Of a stretch of 64,000 nt of DNA, positions 10,537-19,856 are shown one piece after another. The notes under the pieces are model-generated. The model made no database searches and was not told where the DNA came from. It saw only the letters and a list, made by a program, of their open reading frames with translations. How positions within the stretch are numbered: position 1 is the first letter of the stretch; every line of letters begins with the position of its first letter. Source of the stretch: Clostridia bacterium (GTDB lineage Bacteria; Bacillota; Clostridia; UMGS1810); contig JAGATB010000039.1 of assembly GCA_017621495.1 (NCBI GenBank), forward strand, positions 1 to 64,000, given 5' to 3'. The translations under genes were made by a program, and so were the position numbers.

Positions 10537-11853
10537 ATGGATAATGAACAACAAAAGAAAAGCTTAAAAAATAACAAATGGTTTCGGGCTGCAATTCCGG
10601 CACTGCTTCTCCATTGCAGTATAGGTACGGTGTATTGCTGGTCTATCTTCAGTCAGGAAATCGCAACTCACATAGGTTTTTCAAAAGGTGCTACGGAATG
10701 GGCATTCAGCTTGGCAATTTTCTTTTTGGGAATGTCGGCGGCATTTTTAGGAAATATAGTAGAGAAAGATATTCATAAATCATCTCTGATTGCTGCTATA
10801 TGCTTTGCGGCAGGTATGGCAGGCACCGGGGGATTTATATATTACGGCGGTATACATAACGGCAGCATAATCGCACTGGTGGGCATATATATTTGTTACG
10901 GATTGATTATGGGTATAGGTCTGGGCACAGGCTATCTGTCGCCGGTTAAAACATTGATGCTCTGGTTTAGTGACCGCAAGGGTCTGGCAACCGGGCTTGC
11001 GGTAGCAGGTTTCGGAGCGGCAAAGGCAATTGCAAGCCCGATTATGCAGTGGATGCTTGAGAGTCTGGGTGACGGCGGCATATATAAGATGTTTATAATC
11101 CTTGCCTGTGTTTATTTTGTAATGATGTTCATAGGTCACTTACTCTTAAAGAAACCCGACGACTGGCACGAACCGCAAACCTCAGAAAAATCCAAAAGCA
11201 TCATGACTGTACTAAAGACTAAGCCAATCACCAACTATATAGGCATATGGCTGATGTTTTATATAAATATAACATGCGGTCTTGCACTCCTGTCACAGGA
11301 AAAGATGATACTTAAATGCATAGGACTTGCAGGATTTGTGGGTATTATATCTACTGTTTCGGCGATTTTCAATGCATTGGGACGACTGGGATTTTCTGCT
11401 TGGGCAGATAAAATGAAAGACAGAAATACTATCTACAAGATGATATTTATTATTTCTATTCTGCTCACCGGTCTTGTTATCATTACCGGCGGTATAGAAA
11501 ACGGCTTTGGAAACACAATTTTGATTGCACTTGTTCTGGTGCTGATTATGGCAGTCAACGCAGGATACGGCGGAGGATTTTCAAATGTGCCTACCCTGCT
11601 GTCCGACCATTACGGCATGAGCAATATCAGTGCTATCCACGGAATCACATTATCCGCATGGGCATTTGCGGGATTAACCGGCAACCAGATGGCTACATGG
11701 ATTGTAAACCATTTCGGAGAAACCGTAGAAATCAGCGGCAACTTGGTAAACCCCACAGGTTATCAGACAGTGCTGTATGTTACTGTAGTTCTTTACATCA
11801 TAGCCCTGCTGCTTAGCATGATATTTGTAAAACCTGCAGATAAAACAGAATAA
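10537..11853 (+). CDS. OFA-family MFS transporter (oxalate/formate antiporter-like)
   Basis: A 438-residue major facilitator with about 12 membrane helices. Conserved features include LLHCSIGTVYCWSIF in helix 1, GLGTGYLSPVKTLMLWFSDRKGLATG in the helix 4-5 region, and the internal loop DRNTIYK. Best placed in the OFA family of monocarboxylate/oxalate-formate exchangers; substrate not assignable. GAAAGGA precedes the ATG. Single-gene unit between minus-strand operons, ended by a hairpin. Confidence 0.85.
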   Translation: MDNEQQKKSLKNNKWFRAAIPALLLHCSIGTVYCWSIFSQEIATHIGFSKGATEWAFSLAIFFLGMSAAFLGNIVEKDIHKSSLIAAICFAAGMAGTGGFIYYGGIHNGSIIALVGIYICYGLIMGIGLGTGYLSPVKTLMLWFSDRKGLATGLAVAGFGAAKAIASPIMQWMLESLGDGGIYKMFIILACVYFVMMFIGHLLLKKPDDWHEPQTSEKSKSIMTVLKTKPITNYIGIWLMFYINITCGLALLSQEKMILKCIGLAGFVGIISTVSAIFNALGRLGFSAWADKMKDRNTIYKMIFIISILLTGLVIITGGIENGFGNTILIALVLVLIMAVNAGYGGGFSNVPTLLSDHYGMSNISAIHGITLSAWAFAGLTGNQMATWIVNHFGETVEISGNLVNPTGYQTVLYVTVVLYIIALLLSMIFVKPADKTE

Positions 11854-11862
11854 TCGTTTTTT

Positions 11863-11892
11863 ATGGCTGAACGAAATCAATCGTTCAGCCAT
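11863..11892. terminator. Hairpin between the convergent transporter and clpC genes
   Basis: A perfect 11-bp stem (ATGGCTGAACG with CGTTCAGCCAT) around an 8-base loop. No good T tract follows on either strand, but it is positioned to end both convergent transcripts. Confidence 0.6.
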
Positions 11893-11914
11893 TTGATATC
11901 ATATGTTAATTTTA

Positions 11915-14338
11915 TTATTTTATGCAAACCTTACCCTCGGCGTAATCCACAGTGATTTCTCCATCTGTGGCTACATCACCGCTTAAAATTGCATCTGCCA
12001 GGAAATCCTCCACCTCGGACTGTATGGCACGGCGCAGAGGTCTGGCTCCATACATCTCATCATAACCGGCATCTGCCATATGAGACACCAGCTCGGCAGT
12101 AAAAGTGATTGTATGCCCCAGGGAAGCCATACGTTCTTTGAGGGAGCTGAGCATAATGGATGCTATCTGCTCTATATCCTCATGGCTGAGCTTGCGGAAG
12201 ACTATAATCTCATCTATACGGTTTATAAGCTCCGGTCTGAACACTTCCTTCAGCTCACCAAGCACCTTTGATTTAATTGATTCGTAGTCACTGTTAACAT
12301 CATCCGGAGCAGAGCCAAATCCCAACGAAGGTTTAGCCTTCTCAGTGATGAGCCTTGCGCCCACATTGGAGGTCATTATAATTACAGTGTTTTTGAAGTC
12401 GACCCTTCTGCCCTGTGAATCTGTCAATATACCATCCTCAAGTATCTGCAGCAGTATGTTGAACACATCGGGGTGAGCCTTCTCTATTTCATCAAAAAGC
12501 ACCACGGAGTATGGCTTTCTGCGGACCTTTTCCGTAAGCTGTCCGCCCTCCTCATAACCTACAAATCCCGGAGGTGAACCCACCAGCCTGGACACATTGT
12601 GCTTATCCATATATTCGCTCATATCTATGCGGATTACTGCGTTTTCATCTCCGAACACAGCCTCGGCAAGTGCCTTGCAAAGCTCTGTCTTACCTACACC
12701 TGTGGGTCCTAAGAATATGAATGAACCGGTAGGTCTCTTAGGGTCTTTTAATCCCACACGGCCACGGCGTATAGCCTTGGATACGGCTACCACAGCCTCA
12801 TCCTGACCCACCACTCTCTCATGGAGTATATTTTCCATATTCTTAAGACGTTCCTGCTCCTCCCCTGCAAGCTTCTTTACGGGGATTGATGTCCAGTCAG
12901 TTATTACATCGCAGATTTCGTCCTCGGTGACACACAGCTCTTCCTTGGAATTGCTCTTTTCCCACTCTGACTTTTTATCGGCAAGCTCCTTGCGCGTCTG
13001 CTCTTCCTCATCTCTGAGCTTAGCGGCAGTCTCAAACTCCTGATTTTCTATAGCTTTGCGTTTATCCGCACTTATGCCCTCCAGACGTTCCTCTATCTCC
13101 TTGATATCCGGCGGTGCGGTGAATGCCTTCATGCGGATTTTGGAAGCCGCCTCATCAATCAAGTCGATTGCCTTATCGGGCAGGAAGCGGTCTGTGATAT
13201 ACCTGGAGGACAGCTTTGCTGCGCTCTCCAATGCAGAGTCCGTAATCGTAACTCTATGGTGTGCTTCGTATTTTTCACGGATACCCTTAAGGATTTCTAT
13301 GGTTTCTGCTACGCTGGGTTCACCTACCGTTATAGGCTGAAATCTTCTTTCCAGAGCAGCGTCTTTTTCTATATTTTTACGGTATTCATCGAGGGTTGTA
13401 GCCCCTATAAGCTGCAGCTCGCCCCTGGCAAGAAGCGGCTTTAATATATTAGCTGCGTCCATAGCACCCTCTGCGGCACCGGCACCCACCAGGGTATGCA
13501 CCTCATCTATAAACAGTATGATATTCTTGTTCTTTTTTACTTCATCCAGAGCTGCCTTTATCCTCTCCTCAAATTCACCTCTGTACTTAGTACCGGCTAT
13601 CATAGCCGAGAGGTCAAGAGAAAATATCCTCTTACCCTTTAAAGTTTCGGGGATTTTGCCTTCGGTAATCTTGGAGGCAAGTCCCTCGGCTACCGCCGTC
13701 TTACCTACTCCGGGTTCACCAATCAGACAGGGGTTATTTTTGGTACGACGGGAAAGTATCTGTACTACTCTCTCTATCTCTTTATCTCTGCCTATAATAG
13801 GATCAAACTTGCCCTCCTCGGCAAGTGATGTAAGGTCTGTGCCGAATTGCTCCAGGTTTTTCAGATTGCCTTTTCGTTTTGATTCGCCTTTGCCCTGAGA
13901 ATTAGCATCCGATGCGCCGTGCATAAATCTTACCAAGGCATTAAAGTCCACTCCCAAATCCCTGAGAATCCTTATAGCCACACTCTGACCTTCTCTTAAA
14001 ATGGCAGTCAGTATATGCTCGGGCTCTATCAAGAGTGACCCTGCCTTCTTGGCTTCATTAAAGCTTATCTCCAATATAGCCTTGCTTCTGGGAGTAAGGG
14101 GCAGGGTTTGATTTAAGTTAACCTTACCCGTAGGTGCAGTGTACTCGGATATTTTGGCAATCACATCATCATAATCAGCTCCCTGAGCCTCCAAAGCCGC
14201 CGAAGCCTCTGTAGAAGCATCTCTCAATATGCCTGCAATCATATGCTCCGAGCCCACATAATTATAACCCATTTCAGCAGCTATATCATGAGATATTCTT
14301 AGTATCTTTTGAGATTTATCCGAAAATCTTGAATCCAT
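11915..14338 (-). CDS. clpC: ATP-dependent Clp protease ATPase subunit ClpC
   Basis: AAA+ unfoldase feeding ClpP, adapted by McsB-marked phospho-arginine substrates. The 807-residue chain has two N-terminal Clp repeats ([19 protein letters not shown]), the first AAA domain with GEPGVGKT and [13 protein letters not shown], a UVR-containing middle domain (about 410-480) typical of ClpC rather than ClpB, and the second AAA domain with GPTGVGKT. Last gene of the ctsR operon, 4 bases after mcsB. Regulated by CtsR at the operon promoter. Confidence 0.97.
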   Translation of the reverse strand: MDSRFSDKSQKILRISHDIAAEMGYNYVGSEHMIAGILRDASTEASAALEAQGADYDDVIAKISEYTAPTGKVNLNQTLPLTPRSKAILEISFNEAKKAGSLLIEPEHILTAILREGQSVAIRILRDLGVDFNALVRFMHGASDANSQGKGESKRKGNLKNLEQFGTDLTSLAEEGKFDPIIGRDKEIERVVQILSRRTKNNPCLIGEPGVGKTAVAEGLASKITEGKIPETLKGKRIFSLDLSAMIAGTKYRGEFEERIKAALDEVKKNKNIILFIDEVHTLVGAGAAEGAMDAANILKPLLARGELQLIGATTLDEYRKNIEKDAALERRFQPITVGEPSVAETIEILKGIREKYEAHHRVTITDSALESAAKLSSRYITDRFLPDKAIDLIDEAASKIRMKAFTAPPDIKEIEERLEGISADKRKAIENQEFETAAKLRDEEEQTRKELADKKSEWEKSNSKEELCVTEDEICDVITDWTSIPVKKLAGEEQERLKNMENILHERVVGQDEAVVAVSKAIRRGRVGLKDPKRPTGSFIFLGPTGVGKTELCKALAEAVFGDENAVIRIDMSEYMDKHNVSRLVGSPPGFVGYEEGGQLTEKVRRKPYSVVLFDEIEKAHPDVFNILLQILEDGILTDSQGRRVDFKNTVIIMTSNVGARLITEKAKPSLGFGSAPDDVNSDYESIKSKVLGELKEVFRPELINRIDEIIVFRKLSHEDIEQIASIMLSSLKERMASLGHTITFTAELVSHMADAGYDEMYGARPLRRAIQSEVEDFLADAILSGDVATDGEITVDYAEGKVCIK

Positions 14339-14342
14339 ATTA

Positions 14343-15350
14343 TCATCCTCCTATTCTTGTGCGTACCATTCTTGCCCTTTCTGCATCTCTCTCGGCAGGG
14401 TTATCTCTGCCGTATGCAAGATGAGCAGGACTGGTTTCTACCATCAGTGCATTTAATACACGTGGCTCTATATCATCTATCAGCCCCAGCGATATGCCGA
14501 AGCGTACATTAGAAAACAATGTTAGCATTTCCTTGGTTGATAGCAGCCTTGATGTTTTAAGTATACCCGCAGAACGCATTATTTTATCCTCCAAAGATAA
14601 GCCCTCACGCTTATGAAGTGCACTTCTGAGCTCGCGTTCCTTGGCGATTAGCTGATTTACCACATCATTCAATCTGTCTGTGATTTCCTTTTCATTAACA
14701 CCCAGTGTCATCTGATTGGAAATCTGAAACAGATATCCCGATGCCTTACTGCCTTCACCGTACATACCCCTTACGGTTACTCCCAGCTTGCCCATAGCAG
14801 AAAACAAACTGTCGGCAACCTGCGCCTTGCATATAGCAGGTAGGTGCATCATAAACGATATCCTGATACCGGTGCCCACATTGGTGAGACAGCTTGTAAG
14901 GTAGCCGTACTTTTGATGAACTGCGTAGTTTAAATTCTTAGCCATATATGAGTCTACATTTGATATCACCTCGTATGCCTTCTGACATTCAAATCCTGCG
15001 AAAATCGCCTGCATCCTTATATGGTCCTCTTCATTGACCATTATGCTCACGCTTTCATCACCGCTTATAAATACCGCAGAGGGCTTCTTTTGTCTTGCCA
15101 GATTGGGGCTTATAAAACGTTTTTCCACCAATTGCTCCCGTTCCAGCGGAGATACGGACAATATATCCGTTCTGCTAAAGCCCATGTTCATAGTGCTTAG
15201 AGACTGCTCCACCATATCCACCACTGCCGATGCAGCTTCATCAGTCATCTTGCGTGGGAAGGGAATGTCCTTAATATTTCTTGCCAGTCTCACTCTGGTG
15301 CTCAGTACTATATCACTCTGAAACCCCGAGTCATCATACCATTTAGCCAT
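14343..15350 (-). CDS. mcsB: Protein-arginine kinase McsB
   Basis: Phosphorylates arginine residues, marking proteins for ClpCP and releasing CtsR in heat shock. The 335-residue protein has the phosphagen-kinase fold: STRVRLARN at the N-terminus, the NEEDHIR motif, and LTSCLTNVGTG with the conserved Cys region. The C-terminal RDAERARMVR matches the phospho-arginine receptor motif. It overlaps mcsA by 8 bases, indicating coupled translation, and lies just ahead of clpC. Confidence 0.96.
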   Translation of the reverse strand: MAKWYDDSGFQSDIVLSTRVRLARNIKDIPFPRKMTDEAASAVVDMVEQSLSTMNMGFSRTDILSVSPLEREQLVEKRFISPNLARQKKPSAVFISGDESVSIMVNEEDHIRMQAIFAGFECQKAYEVISNVDSYMAKNLNYAVHQKYGYLTSCLTNVGTGIRISFMMHLPAICKAQVADSLFSAMGKLGVTVRGMYGEGSKASGYLFQISNQMTLGVNEKEITDRLNDVVNQLIAKERELRSALHKREGLSLEDKIMRSAGILKTSRLLSTKEMLTLFSNVRFGISLGLIDDIEPRVLNALMVETSPAHLAYGRDNPAERDAERARMVRTRIGG

Positions 15351-15843
15351 TTTCCTTCTCCTCCATCTTCTTTATTCTATCCCTCAAGACAGCCGCATCC
15401 TCATATCGCTCGTCAATAATAGCCTTTTTCAGGTTTTCTTTCAATTCATTAAGTTCATTTTCCTTGCGGATTTTCTCTCCGGCTTCTCCGCACAGTGACC
15501 CCTTGTGAGTAGTAGAGGGCTGTATCTGTGCAAGGCTGGCTTCCACTATAGCCTCAAATTCATCATAGCATTTATCACATCCCAGAAGTCCGGTTCGCTT
15601 AAACTCATCATATGTGGTAGAGCATATAGGGCACCTTGCCACAGTCTTATTTACAGTGTGCGCCGAGGGCATGGATATGAAATCATTTAATATACTGCCT
15701 ATGTCAAACAAGCTCTCGCCGTTACCGGTATAGCCCAAAGCATTGGCACACTCCGCACACAAGTGCTGTTCTGACTTTTTGCCGTTTACAATCTGCTTGT
15801 AATGCAAAACTGCTTCCTTTGATTTACAATTGGTACATAACAT
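15343..15843 (-). CDS. mcsA: McsA, zinc-finger activator of McsB
   Basis: Activates the McsB kinase. The 166-residue protein has paired CxxC motifs (CTNCKSKEA and CAECANALG near the N-terminus; CPICSTTYDEFKRTGLLGCDKC further on) for zinc, and a C-terminal UVR-type helix (DERYEDAAVLRDRIKKME). The start is set at the ATG 9 bases after AAAGGA, giving MLCTNC at the N-terminus as in homologues; a start two codons upstream (15849) is also possible. Second gene of the ctsR operon. Confidence 0.93.
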   Translation of the reverse strand: MLCTNCKSKEAVLHYKQIVNGKKSEQHLCAECANALGYTGNGESLFDIGSILNDFISMPSAHTVNKTVARCPICSTTYDEFKRTGLLGCDKCYDEFEAIVEASLAQIQPSTTHKGSLCGEAGEKIRKENELNELKENLKKAIIDERYEDAAVLRDRIKKMEEKENG

Positions 15844-15859
15844 AAACATCATTCCTTTC

Positions 15860-16309
15860 TCACGCAAACAATAATAACAGGTTCTTAAAAATATCTGCTC
15901 TGACACGATTTTTCAGTGAACCGTCCGGTATGGCGGTAAGTGAACTGTTGGAGCATGCCGTCATGATTATCTTGGCTTCTGCCGAACCGATTACTTCATT
16001 GATATATAGTGTATTCAATATTGCCTCTACAGTCATTATATCCACACTGCTGCCTATACTATTCAATACATGTTCAATCATATTGTCATCGGAAAGCTGC
16101 ACACGGGTTATTTTGACATAGCCTCCGCCGCCTCGACGGCTTTCTACCATATACCCCCTCTCGGTGGTAAACCGGGTCTGAATTACATAATTAATCTGCG
16201 ATGGTACGCAGTTAAAGTACGTAGCAAGCTCGTTACGTTTGAGCTCTACACTGCTTTGAGCTTCCAGTAATTCTCGTATGAAGCTCTCTATAGAATCACT
16301 TATCTTCAA
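15860..16309 (-). CDS. ctsR: Transcriptional repressor CtsR (TTG start)
   Basis: Repressor of class III heat-shock genes; winged helix-turn-helix at the N-terminus (LATYFNCVPSQINYVIQTRF) followed by the glycine-rich wing SRRGGGGYVKI, which reads DNA and senses heat. The 149-residue length matches the family only if translation starts at TTG, 8 bases after AAGGAGG; the longer frame would run through the operator. First gene of ctsR-mcsA-mcsB-clpC, and autoregulated through the operator just upstream. Confidence 0.95.
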   Translation of the reverse strand: MKISDSIESFIRELLEAQSSVELKRNELATYFNCVPSQINYVIQTRFTTERGYMVESRRGGGGYVKITRVQLSDDNMIEHVLNSIGSSVDIMTVEAILNTLYINEVIGSAEAKIIMTACSNSSLTAIPDGSLKNRVRADIFKNLLLLFA

Positions 16310-16331
16310 GGGTAAAACCTCCTTGTATAAA

Positions 16332-16354
16332 TTTGACTTTGACTTTCTTTGACT
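16332..16354 (-). promoter_or_regulatory. CtsR operator
   Basis: On the minus strand AGTCAAA-GAA-AGTCAAA (16338-16354) matches the CtsR heptad repeat (A/G)GTCAAA-NAN-(A/G)GTCAAA. A third GTCAAA follows directly at 16332-16337. The site overlaps the predicted start of transcription. Confidence 0.92.
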
Positions 16355-16363
16355 TTCAAGTGC

Positions 16364-16392
16364 ATTATACATCAGAATTTACATTTTGTCAA
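16364..16392 (-). promoter_or_regulatory. Sigma-A promoter of the ctsR operon
   Basis: TTGACA (16387-16392), 17 bases, TATAAT (16364-16369) on the minus strand: full consensus. CtsR bound to the operator immediately downstream would block it. Confidence 0.92.
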
Positions 16393-16926
16393 GTATAAAT
16401 TTGAAAATTTTTAAAATTTTTTCATACTTTCTTTAAATATGCAAAAATTGCCTGTTTTTGCGTATAAAAATTAGTATTTTTGATGGTAAGTCTTTTAAAC
16501 ACCAGTGTTTATGCGGTTTTGCGTACTTTATTAATTGAATTTTTGAATTTTTTGGACTTATTTTTTTCACTGTTTTTTGATAAAAATTTACCAAAAAAGT
16601 TATTACAAAATTGTTAAATAAAATATTATGTAACCCAAAAAAAGTTTTTGAATTTTTTTAAGTTTTTTCAAAAATTTTTCTTGTTTTCTTAATTTGACTA
16701 TGTGGATAACTATGTGGATATGTGGAAAAAACCCACTAAAACACTAACTTTGAGACTGTTTAAAATTTTTTTAAAAAATTTGCTTGATGCCTTGTCAAGA
16801 ACAAAAAATAAACAAAATTATTTTTATTTTTTATAGACAATTTTTCTTGACAAGCGTATTCACAACCCGAAAATATTTCGCATAAAATTTTTGCATTTTA
16901 AAATTATGTAAACTTGCAGAACGTGA
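16393..16926. other. AT-rich intergenic region with DnaA-box-like motifs
   Basis: About 530 bases without a supported gene, dominated by runs of A and T. It contains TGTGGATAA (16701-16709, a perfect DnaA-box 9-mer on the reverse strand), TGTGGATAT (16713-16721) and TGTGGAAAA (16721-16729), and two near-palindromes CTTGTCAAG and CTTGACAAG about 60 bases apart. No dnaA or dnaN is near. Confidence 0.5.
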
Positions 16927-16983
16927 TTAGTGAGATTGGGTGACAGGTTCGGCTTTACCTATTCTGTCACCCAATCTCACTAA
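16927..16983 (-). terminator. 20-bp perfect inverted repeat after the GH26-like gene
   Basis: Arms of 20 bases (16927-16946 and 16964-16983, containing GTGAGATTGGGTGACAG) surround a 17-base loop. It lies 27 bases past the stop codon of the minus-strand gene and probably ends its transcript, although no T tract follows. Confidence 0.6.
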
Positions 16984-17010
16984 GTAATATAATATTTATA
17001 ATTATTTATT

Positions 17011-18966
17011 CTATTGTGTAATTATTACCGTCTGTGTATCGTTATCCCAATCAACATCGCACCCCAGACTTTCGCTTATAGCACGTACCGGTACCAGAGT
17101 TCTGGAATTAATAAGCATTGCTGGTACATCAAGCTCTTTGGCTTCGTCATTAACGTACATCATGTTCTCCCCTATTGTGAGGCGTATCTCCCTGTCTGCC
17201 TTGTGAGAGATTACAGTCTGAGTATCATTATCCCACTGTACTTGTGCTCCCAGAGCCTCAAATATTGCGCGCAGAGGTACCATAGTTCTGCCACTAATGA
17301 GTACCGGCGGCTGGTCAAATGCTACCGGGCTTTGGTTTAACAGCACCTGTATAGTATTTTCTATAGGCTGCGCGCTTAACCTGTGTCCCCTGCCCACATA
17401 AAACTCATACTCTTTTACAGTATAATAGCTGCCGCAGGATACCGCTTGAGTAAGTACATGATGTCCTAAGGACAAGGATTCTACATCTATCTTGGCCTCA
17501 AACGGAACTACGGAAGATGCATATACGGGAGCACCGTCCAGCGTATATGCAACACTCGTCTCGCCTCCATTGGGATATTTAGCATAAGTAAAGAGTCTTA
17601 AGGTATTGAGAGCTTCATCAATTGAGGCAAACTTACTGTATCCCTCTGTAGTGTCATTGAGAGAAGCCTGTATAGATATATTGGAACGCATCATTTCATC
17701 ATACACAGCTTTAAGCTCCGGATTTGACGACAACGCATAGTCCTTCTCCATATTGTGATTAAAATACAATATCCCCTTTATCTGTGGATAAACCATGTTT
17801 ACATATGAATAAAATTCACGGCATTTTTTCATAGCACGGGCTGTATTCTGTACACCGTCTCTGCCATATGCAAATCCGCACTCACTTATCATAATGGGCT
17901 TTCTGTCACCAAAAGCATCCACTATATCTTTAATTCGTACTATCGCATTGTCATAGAGACCTCTGCAATAATATGCATCCACATAGTCTGCAGCCTTGTT
18001 GGAAGCACTAATCTCTGCGTTGGGATATGTAGACATACCCACCCAGTCGACGTACTCATCTCCGGGATAAAAATCCTCCGCTTTTACGTACCAGTTAGAT
18101 ATATCGTTAGGCGAATACACTATCGCCGTATTCGGAGCAAGCTGACGTGTGTAGTTTGCTATCTTGATGAAAGCATTTTTATAGCTCTGTATATATGCTT
18201 CCCGTGCTGCAGAGTCCGACGGCATATCCCAAACATTGACCTCCGCGCCGAAACGCAGGAACACCTTATTGCCAAGTGTGGCAAGATATGAAATATTGCG
18301 TTTTATGTAGTCATCATATGCGCCGCTTGCTATCATATCAAGCTCATTTTTATTCTCTCCGGGTACATTCCATGCTACATCAAGATATTCTGCATTAGAG
18401 GGTATCAAATATCCAAATGAAGATATATCTTCACTGAAGAAAGCAACATACAACAGGTACGCATTGCTTATGGCAGGGTCAAATGTATTGCACATACCGG
18501 TAAATGTACCGTATCTTTCCTCGTGTTTTGCCCCATAATATGGAGTATCCTTTGGCGCAGTGCTTGCAAAGTAGAGCTCCGGCTCCGTATCTATGTGCTT
18601 TAAAGCAGATTTAAATCCTTTGATATTATCTGTGTGATCCTCACTCGTATGCTGCTGCAGATACTCAGCAGTTTCTATATATTTCTTGTAATAATAAGCA
18701 GCCTTATCATAGTTACCTATCCTCTCATATGACAATGCCGCATTATAATAAGTCCAGACCACCGATTTGTATTCATCCGGCGTCGGATTTGGAAATAATG
18801 ACAAAAGCTCCTCTGCGGTAGCACATATGCCATAATCATCACCGCTGTTTACAGCAGCGGAATATACATCAAGTTTTTGATAATACCCCGCCGGCAGCGC
18901 AAATGCGCTTATTGATGCTGATACAGTGATTAACAAACAAACCAATACGCAAATAATTTTTTTCAT
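17011..18966 (-). CDS. Secreted GH26-like glycoside hydrolase with copper-amine-oxidase-type stalk domain
   Basis: A 651-residue exported protein. Signal peptide about residues 1-23; a TPR-like helical segment (about 30-120); a central TIM-barrel resembling family 26 hydrolases with candidate catalytic glutamates in RFGAEVNVW (about 240) and MISECGFA (about 359); then a linker and a C-terminal tandem of copper-amine-oxidase N-terminal-like repeats (about 545-651, each with RTMVPLRAI or RTLVPVRAI and DNDTQTV). Those repeats are common cell-wall-associated modules in clostridia. Likely acts outside the cell on polysaccharide; substrate unknown. Single gene with its own promoter. Confidence 0.75.
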   Translation of the reverse strand: MKKIICVLVCLLITVSASISAFALPAGYYQKLDVYSAAVNSGDDYGICATAEELLSLFPNPTPDEYKSVVWTYYNAALSYERIGNYDKAAYYYKKYIETAEYLQQHTSEDHTDNIKGFKSALKHIDTEPELYFASTAPKDTPYYGAKHEERYGTFTGMCNTFDPAISNAYLLYVAFFSEDISSFGYLIPSNAEYLDVAWNVPGENKNELDMIASGAYDDYIKRNISYLATLGNKVFLRFGAEVNVWDMPSDSAAREAYIQSYKNAFIKIANYTRQLAPNTAIVYSPNDISNWYVKAEDFYPGDEYVDWVGMSTYPNAEISASNKAADYVDAYYCRGLYDNAIVRIKDIVDAFGDRKPIMISECGFAYGRDGVQNTARAMKKCREFYSYVNMVYPQIKGILYFNHNMEKDYALSSNPELKAVYDEMMRSNISIQASLNDTTEGYSKFASIDEALNTLRLFTYAKYPNGGETSVAYTLDGAPVYASSVVPFEAKIDVESLSLGHHVLTQAVSCGSYYTVKEYEFYVGRGHRLSAQPIENTIQVLLNQSPVAFDQPPVLISGRTMVPLRAIFEALGAQVQWDNDTQTVISHKADREIRLTIGENMMYVNDEAKELDVPAMLINSRTLVPVRAISESLGCDVDWDNDTQTVIITQ

Positions 18967-18988
18967 TTATATCACCCTTTCTTTTAAT

Positions 18989-19018
18989 ATTATTGCACAC
19001 ATTGAGCATCAATGTCAA
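18989..19018 (-). promoter_or_regulatory. Probable promoter of the GH26-like gene
   Basis: TTGACA (19013-19018), 18 bases, AATAAT (18989-18994) on the minus strand. It is divergent from the trmO promoter, whose -35 begins 8 bases away. Confidence 0.65.
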
Positions 19019-19025
19019 CACATAT

Positions 19026-19054
19026 TTGCATTTTAATGAGAATTGTGTTAAAAT
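19026..19054 (+). promoter_or_regulatory. Probable trmO promoter
   Basis: TTGCAT (19026-19031), 17 bases, TAAAAT (19049-19054), about 30 bases before the start codon. Confidence 0.7.
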
Positions 19055-19082
19055 ATCTTTATATTTAATTACAAAGGAATTT

Positions 19083-19757
19083 ATGTACATGATTATTAAA
19101 CCTATAGCTAAAATATACACAGGCTTTCCGGAGAAATTCGGAATCCCACGTCAAAGCGGACTTGCTCAAACTCAAGGCAGGATTGTCTTTGAAAAAGAAT
19201 ATCGTAATCCCGATGCATTTCGAGGTCTGGAGGGTTACTCACATCTATGGCTTATATGGGAGTTTTCGCAATGCAATACACAGCAATGGACTCCTATGGT
19301 ACGCCCTCCCCGGCTTGGCGGCAACAAACGCATGGGAGTATTCGCTACCAGGTCTCCCTTTCGTCCCAATTCCCTGGGGCTGTCATCTGTGAAGCTGGAC
19401 AGAATATCCTTTGCAGAAACGGACTCACCCCTACTGTATGTGACCGGAGCAGACTTAGCAGACGGCACACCTATATACGATATCAAACCGTACTTGTCAT
19501 ACACAGACTCCCACCCGGAGGCAGTGTGCGGATTTGCGGACGAAATGCTGGATTATTCCCTGAAATGTACAATCCCCGATGAATTAGCAAAAAAAATTGA
19601 GCCTAAAGTGCTGAACTCTTTGATTGATATACTAAAAAACGACCCCAGACCCGCATATCAGAATGACCCGGAAAGGATATACAAGATGAGTTACTGCGGG
19701 TATGAGGTGGAATTCAGCGTTGCGGATGATGAGGTAATTGTGCGAGATGTGAAGTAA
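19083..19757 (+). CDS. trmO: tRNA (N6-threonylcarbamoyladenosine37-N6)-methyltransferase TrmO
   Basis: SAM-dependent methyltransferase of the TsaA/YaeB family acting on t6A37 of tRNA. The protein (224 residues) starts IIKPIAKIYTGFPEKFGIPRQSG and shows the family signatures RPPRLGGNKRMGVFATRSPFRPN, then GADLADGTPIYDIKPYLSY. AAGGA lies 4 bases before this ATG; another ATG two codons further in (19089) is 10 bases away and equally possible. Single-gene unit, divergent from the GH26-like gene. Confidence 0.9.
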   Translation: MYMIIKPIAKIYTGFPEKFGIPRQSGLAQTQGRIVFEKEYRNPDAFRGLEGYSHLWLIWEFSQCNTQQWTPMVRPPRLGGNKRMGVFATRSPFRPNSLGLSSVKLDRISFAETDSPLLYVTGADLADGTPIYDIKPYLSYTDSHPEAVCGFADEMLDYSLKCTIPDELAKKIEPKVLNSLIDILKNDPRPAYQNDPERIYKMSYCGYEVEFSVADDEVIVRDVK

Positions 19758-19769
19758 ATTGGAGTTTAT
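19755..19769 (+). repeat. Solo 15-base match to the end of the element at 44555-44680
   Basis: TAAATTGGAGTTTAT is identical to 15 bases of the right terminal repeat of the MITE-like element after ybaB. It begins at the trmO stop codon. Confidence 0.35.
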
Positions 19770-19810
19770 TTTACTATATGTTATTCATTTTTGTATCAAG
19801 TAATATTTAC

Positions 19811-19852
19811 AAAAATCCCCCGTCCACATTTTATGGACGAGGGATTTTAAAT
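19811..19852. terminator. Bidirectional terminator between trmO and rplQ
   Basis: Stem of CCCxCGTCCA-type arms (CCCCCGTCCACA / TATGGACGAGGG) with A and T tracts on both sides, so it can end the trmO transcript and the long ribosomal operon. Confidence 0.88.
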
Positions 19853-19856
19853 TTCA

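Noticed and set aside
14343-16372. Longer starts for mcsA and ctsR in the raw frames
   Set aside because: These would run through other coding or operator sequence and lack ribosome binding sites; the inner starts fit family lengths.
16393-16926. Full replication origin
   Set aside because: Only three box-like 9-mers were seen and no dnaA, dnaN or unwinding module is near, so this is kept as a candidate site only.
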